This document shows positions 12,797 to 15,032 of a stretch of DNA of 15,032 nt, one piece after another. The stretch comes from an uncultured Collinsella sp. GTDB taxonomy: Bacteria > Actinomycetota > Coriobacteriia > Coriobacteriales > Coriobacteriaceae. The stretch's first letter is position 1. Every line of letters begins with the position of its first letter. The stretch covers positions 1 through 15,032 of the forward strand of contig CAAENW010000029.1 of assembly GCA_900757265.1 (NCBI GenBank), given 5' to 3'. The notes beneath the pieces are model-generated. The model searched no databases. It was not told the origin of the DNA and saw only the letters and a program-made list of their open reading frames with translations. The position numbers were made by a program, and so were the translations under genes.

Positions 12797-15032
12797 ATGG
12801 CTACGTGGGAGCTGAACTGTCAATCGAATCCGTCGTCTGCGGGCGACAAGGAGCTTGCTCCCTATCTTGCGCGCCAAAAGGCGATGCGCGAGTTTTTTGA
12901 GCGTGCGCTGTTTGTTCCCAAGGACCCGGGCGGCGCCAAGTGCCAGGACAACAATGGTTTGTTCTTTTTGGGTGCCACGACGGGCTCGGGCAAAAACTAT
13001 ACGGCCGAGCAGGTCACGGCTGATCTGATCGTCGGCGGCTGGGATGAGTCGGGCTGTTTTAACAAATGCCCTGGTCGCCGCACCTTGGTGTTTGTGGTTC
13101 CGGGTAAGGACAACCGAGACAACTACATTGCAAGCGTGCGCGAATTGCTGATCCATCAGGGCATGGATTCCAAAGATGCGGAGCGCATGGTGTTCGATCT
13201 TCCGCGAGCGGGTGAGAATATCAAAAACTGGATCGACGCCACGTTTGATAAGGGCAGCGTAAGGCCGCGCGATATTCCATGCCCCTTTGGAGCGAAGGAC
13301 GAGGCTGTTCTTCGCGACATTACGCATGCGTGGAACAGCGCGATGGAGATCGCAGATGATCTTTTGGGCATTTTGGATAAGAAGGAACGCCTGGGAAGCG
13401 TTGTCGACCGCCTGACTCCAGGGCTGTGGGATAAGCTGGCGTTGGCAGACGCGAGCTTGCGTCGAGCGGTGAGCCGTGGACGCCAGAGCATCACGCGTGG
13501 CTTTGAGGAGATTCCCCGGATTTGGCCCTCGGCATTGCTCAACGATAAGCGCACGCCGCATGTAATTGCATGCACGCCGCAAAAGCTCGTCAATAGAATC
13601 GATACGGTGACAGGAGCGGGCGTCGTGTTCTTTAACGCAACGGTTGCCGACGAATGCCTGTTTATCTTTGATGAGATCGACCATGCGAAGGCCGATATGC
13701 TGTCGATGCTGGCGGCGGGACATATGAAATTTCAGCCCGACGAGATGCTGCGTATTCTTGACCGTCATTTTAATGGCGGCGTGGTTGATCCTCTGCTGCT
13801 GGGAAATCGGGACCAGTGGATGGCGGTCTATACGCATGCCTCGACCTCGGGCGAGCACGAGGGGTCAAACGCGGCCACGAGCAAGGTTTCGCGCGCAAGT
13901 GTGGAGACGACTGCCGAAGAGATCGCCAAGGGTGCCAAGCGTATTCAAAAGATGATCGCTGCGTGTATTCAGGATATGGAGCTGCAGCAGCCTTTTGCCC
14001 TGTCTGACAAGGCGAAAGACGAGCAGCTTGCCGGTCGTCACCTGTTTGGCAGCGACGATATTTCGGTGGGCGATGGCCTGTCGAATCCCTTGCGCTATGA
14101 GCTCGATACTCGCCGCAACCGCAACATGATTACGTCTTGTGGGACGGACGAGCAGCAGACCGTCAATAAGGCGGTGCGCCGTGCGCGCGGCCTTGTCAGG
14201 ATGGTGGTGGGCCATCTTGCCCGCTGTGCCACGCTTATGGACAAGCTGTACTACGGCAGCATTTCGTACAAGGACGATCTTTCGCGCAAGAATATCATCG
14301 ATGCCCTGGGCATTAGGAACGACCAGACCAACGAGAAATACTTCTGGAATTCGCTGATGCTGGCGCTGTTCTTTAAGGACCGCAAGAACGACGAGATCGA
14401 TGCCGTTGACGATTCGGTGTATGCGCGTGGTGTTAACTACCTGGTGATGGAAACCACCATCGACCATATGTTTACCACGTACCTGACTAATCACGGCATT
14501 GAGCGCATGCCCGAGGCGTATCTGGCATCCATTGCCGCCAAGGCTCCCTGTGTGTGCATGAGCGCCACCTGGAATGCACCGACTATTAAGAACTTTGACC
14601 TGGATTACCTGGACGAAGTGCATGGCGTGGTTCGTAAAGATGCCTGGATTGGCGAGCTCAACCAGGAGATCGTGCGGCAGACCAGGCTGTTCAACAAGCA
14701 GGCGGCAACGGTGTACGACGTCGACGTCGTTTGGGTTGACGAGTCCAAGAAGCTTGCCGGCATGGCGGCCGTGGCCGGCGGCGCCTATGGCGGCGGTATC
14801 GTGTCGCCCGACGAGGTGTACGAGCATGTGATGGGATTCTTTGACCAGATTGGCGTGAGCGAAGGGCTTGCGGCGCGCCTGCGCCGAAAGATTGCCGACA
14901 GGGTGACCACGAGCGATGCCGAAAGCATCGAGTTTGAACTAAAGCGTCTGAGCAAGACGCTCGTTGCCGTGAGCGCCTGGGCGCGTGGCGTGGCGCGCAG
15001 TGAGCAGCAGGCGGGAGCCATCTTTACGACAC
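12797..15032 (+). CDS. I: large SF2-type helicase-like ATPase, C-terminus cut by right edge
   Basis: An open frame of 745 complete codons from ATG 12797, with GGAGGT (12785-12790) 6 bases upstream, continuing past the window. Visible motifs are Walker A GATTGSGKN at 59-67 (Asn where Thr/Ser is usual), a motif Ia-like VFVVPGKDNRDNY (98-110), a motif Ib-like VIACTPQKLVNRI (256-268), motif II FDEID (291-295) and motif III MSATW (588-592). The order matches an SF2 DEAD/DEAH-type RecA1 domain. About 300 residues separate motif II from SAT, far more than usual, so a large helical insertion splits the domain. The RecA2 domain should lie at or beyond the edge. No HD or other nuclease motif is seen in the visible part. 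It follows H after 129 bases and is likely in the same operon. Confidence 0.87.
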   Translation, partial: MATWELNCQSNPSSAGDKELAPYLARQKAMREFFERALFVPKDPGGAKCQDNNGLFFLGATTGSGKNYTAEQVTADLIVGGWDESGCFNKCPGRRTLVFVVPGKDNRDNYIASVRELLIHQGMDSKDAERMVFDLPRAGENIKNWIDATFDKGSVRPRDIPCPFGAKDEAVLRDITHAWNSAMEIADDLLGILDKKERLGSVVDRLTPGLWDKLALADASLRRAVSRGRQSITRGFEEIPRIWPSALLNDKRTPHVIACTPQKLVNRIDTVTGAGVVFFNATVADECLFIFDEIDHAKADMLSMLAAGHMKFQPDEMLRILDRHFNGGVVDPLLLGNRDQWMAVYTHASTSGEHEGSNAATSKVSRASVETTAEEIAKGAKRIQKMIAACIQDMELQQPFALSDKAKDEQLAGRHLFGSDDISVGDGLSNPLRYELDTRRNRNMITSCGTDEQQTVNKAVRRARGLVRMVVGHLARCATLMDKLYYGSISYKDDLSRKNIIDALGIRNDQTNEKYFWNSLMLALFFKDRKNDEIDAVDDSVYARGVNYLVMETTIDHMFTTYLTNHGIERMPEAYLASIAAKAPCVCMSATWNAPTIKNFDLDYLDEVHGVVRKDAWIGELNQEIVRQTRLFNKQAATVYDVDVVWVDESKKLAGMAAVAGGAYGGGIVSPDEVYEHVMGFFDQIGVSEGLAARLRRKIADRVTTSDAESIEFELKRLSKTLVAVSAWARGVARSEQQAGAIFTT

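Noticed and set aside
12698..14827. Two long minus-strand frames (386 and 320 codons)
   Set aside because: Both are antisense to the helicase-like gene, which has a good ribosome binding site and ordered motifs; they are shadows.

Overview
The window looks like an accessory chromosomal region of a moderately GC-rich, Gram-positive actinobacterium. Purine-rich GGAGG/GAAAGGA ribosome binding sites, the codon bias and the overall style suggest a gut Coriobacteriia (Collinsella-like) genome, but no marker gene proves this. There is no rRNA, tRNA, transposase, integrase or CRISPR array. The two large minus-strand genes on the left are visibly more AT-rich than the genes on the right.

The left half (1-7075) is a tandem duplication of one three-gene module. 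Each copy has a large minus-strand gene (A, about 720 codons) encoding a soluble protein with a four-cysteine zinc-knuckle motif. Divergent from it are a small acidic cytoplasmic protein (B, 108-113 aa) and a polytopic membrane protein (C, 270-274 aa). Copy 1 is A1 (1-2150, running off the left edge), B1 (2213-2554) and C1 (2683-3495). Copy 2 is A2 (3542-5701), B2 (5811-6137) and C2 (6251-7075). The copies are diverged in sequence but colinear. The B leaders, the hairpin-bearing B-C gaps and the B C-termini (-DIAC) are shared.

At 7076-7246 lie two tandem 33-nt hairpins, then the last 15 codons of a third B gene (a remnant), then an unrelated acidic 205-aa protein D (7247-7864). This suggests a third, rearranged module. 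A 12-bp stem separates D from the convergent gene E (7937-9580 minus). E looks like a degenerate HsdM-like methyltransferase fused to one HsdS-type target recognition domain.

The right half (9849-15032) is a plus-strand operon that continues past the window. It encodes a 245-aa membrane protein F (same architecture as the C proteins), a 68-aa membrane peptide G, and a ClpX-like AAA+ unfoldase H with no zinc domain and a long extra C-terminus. The last gene is I, a very large SF2-type helicase-like ATPase cut by the right edge. F and E diverge from a 268-bp intergenic region with several palindromes. An unfoldase, a helicase and membrane proteins next to a methyltransferase/specificity fusion and duplicated A-B-C modules make this a candidate for an undescribed defence or element-maintenance system. 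Function is inference; only the domains and the architecture are visible.
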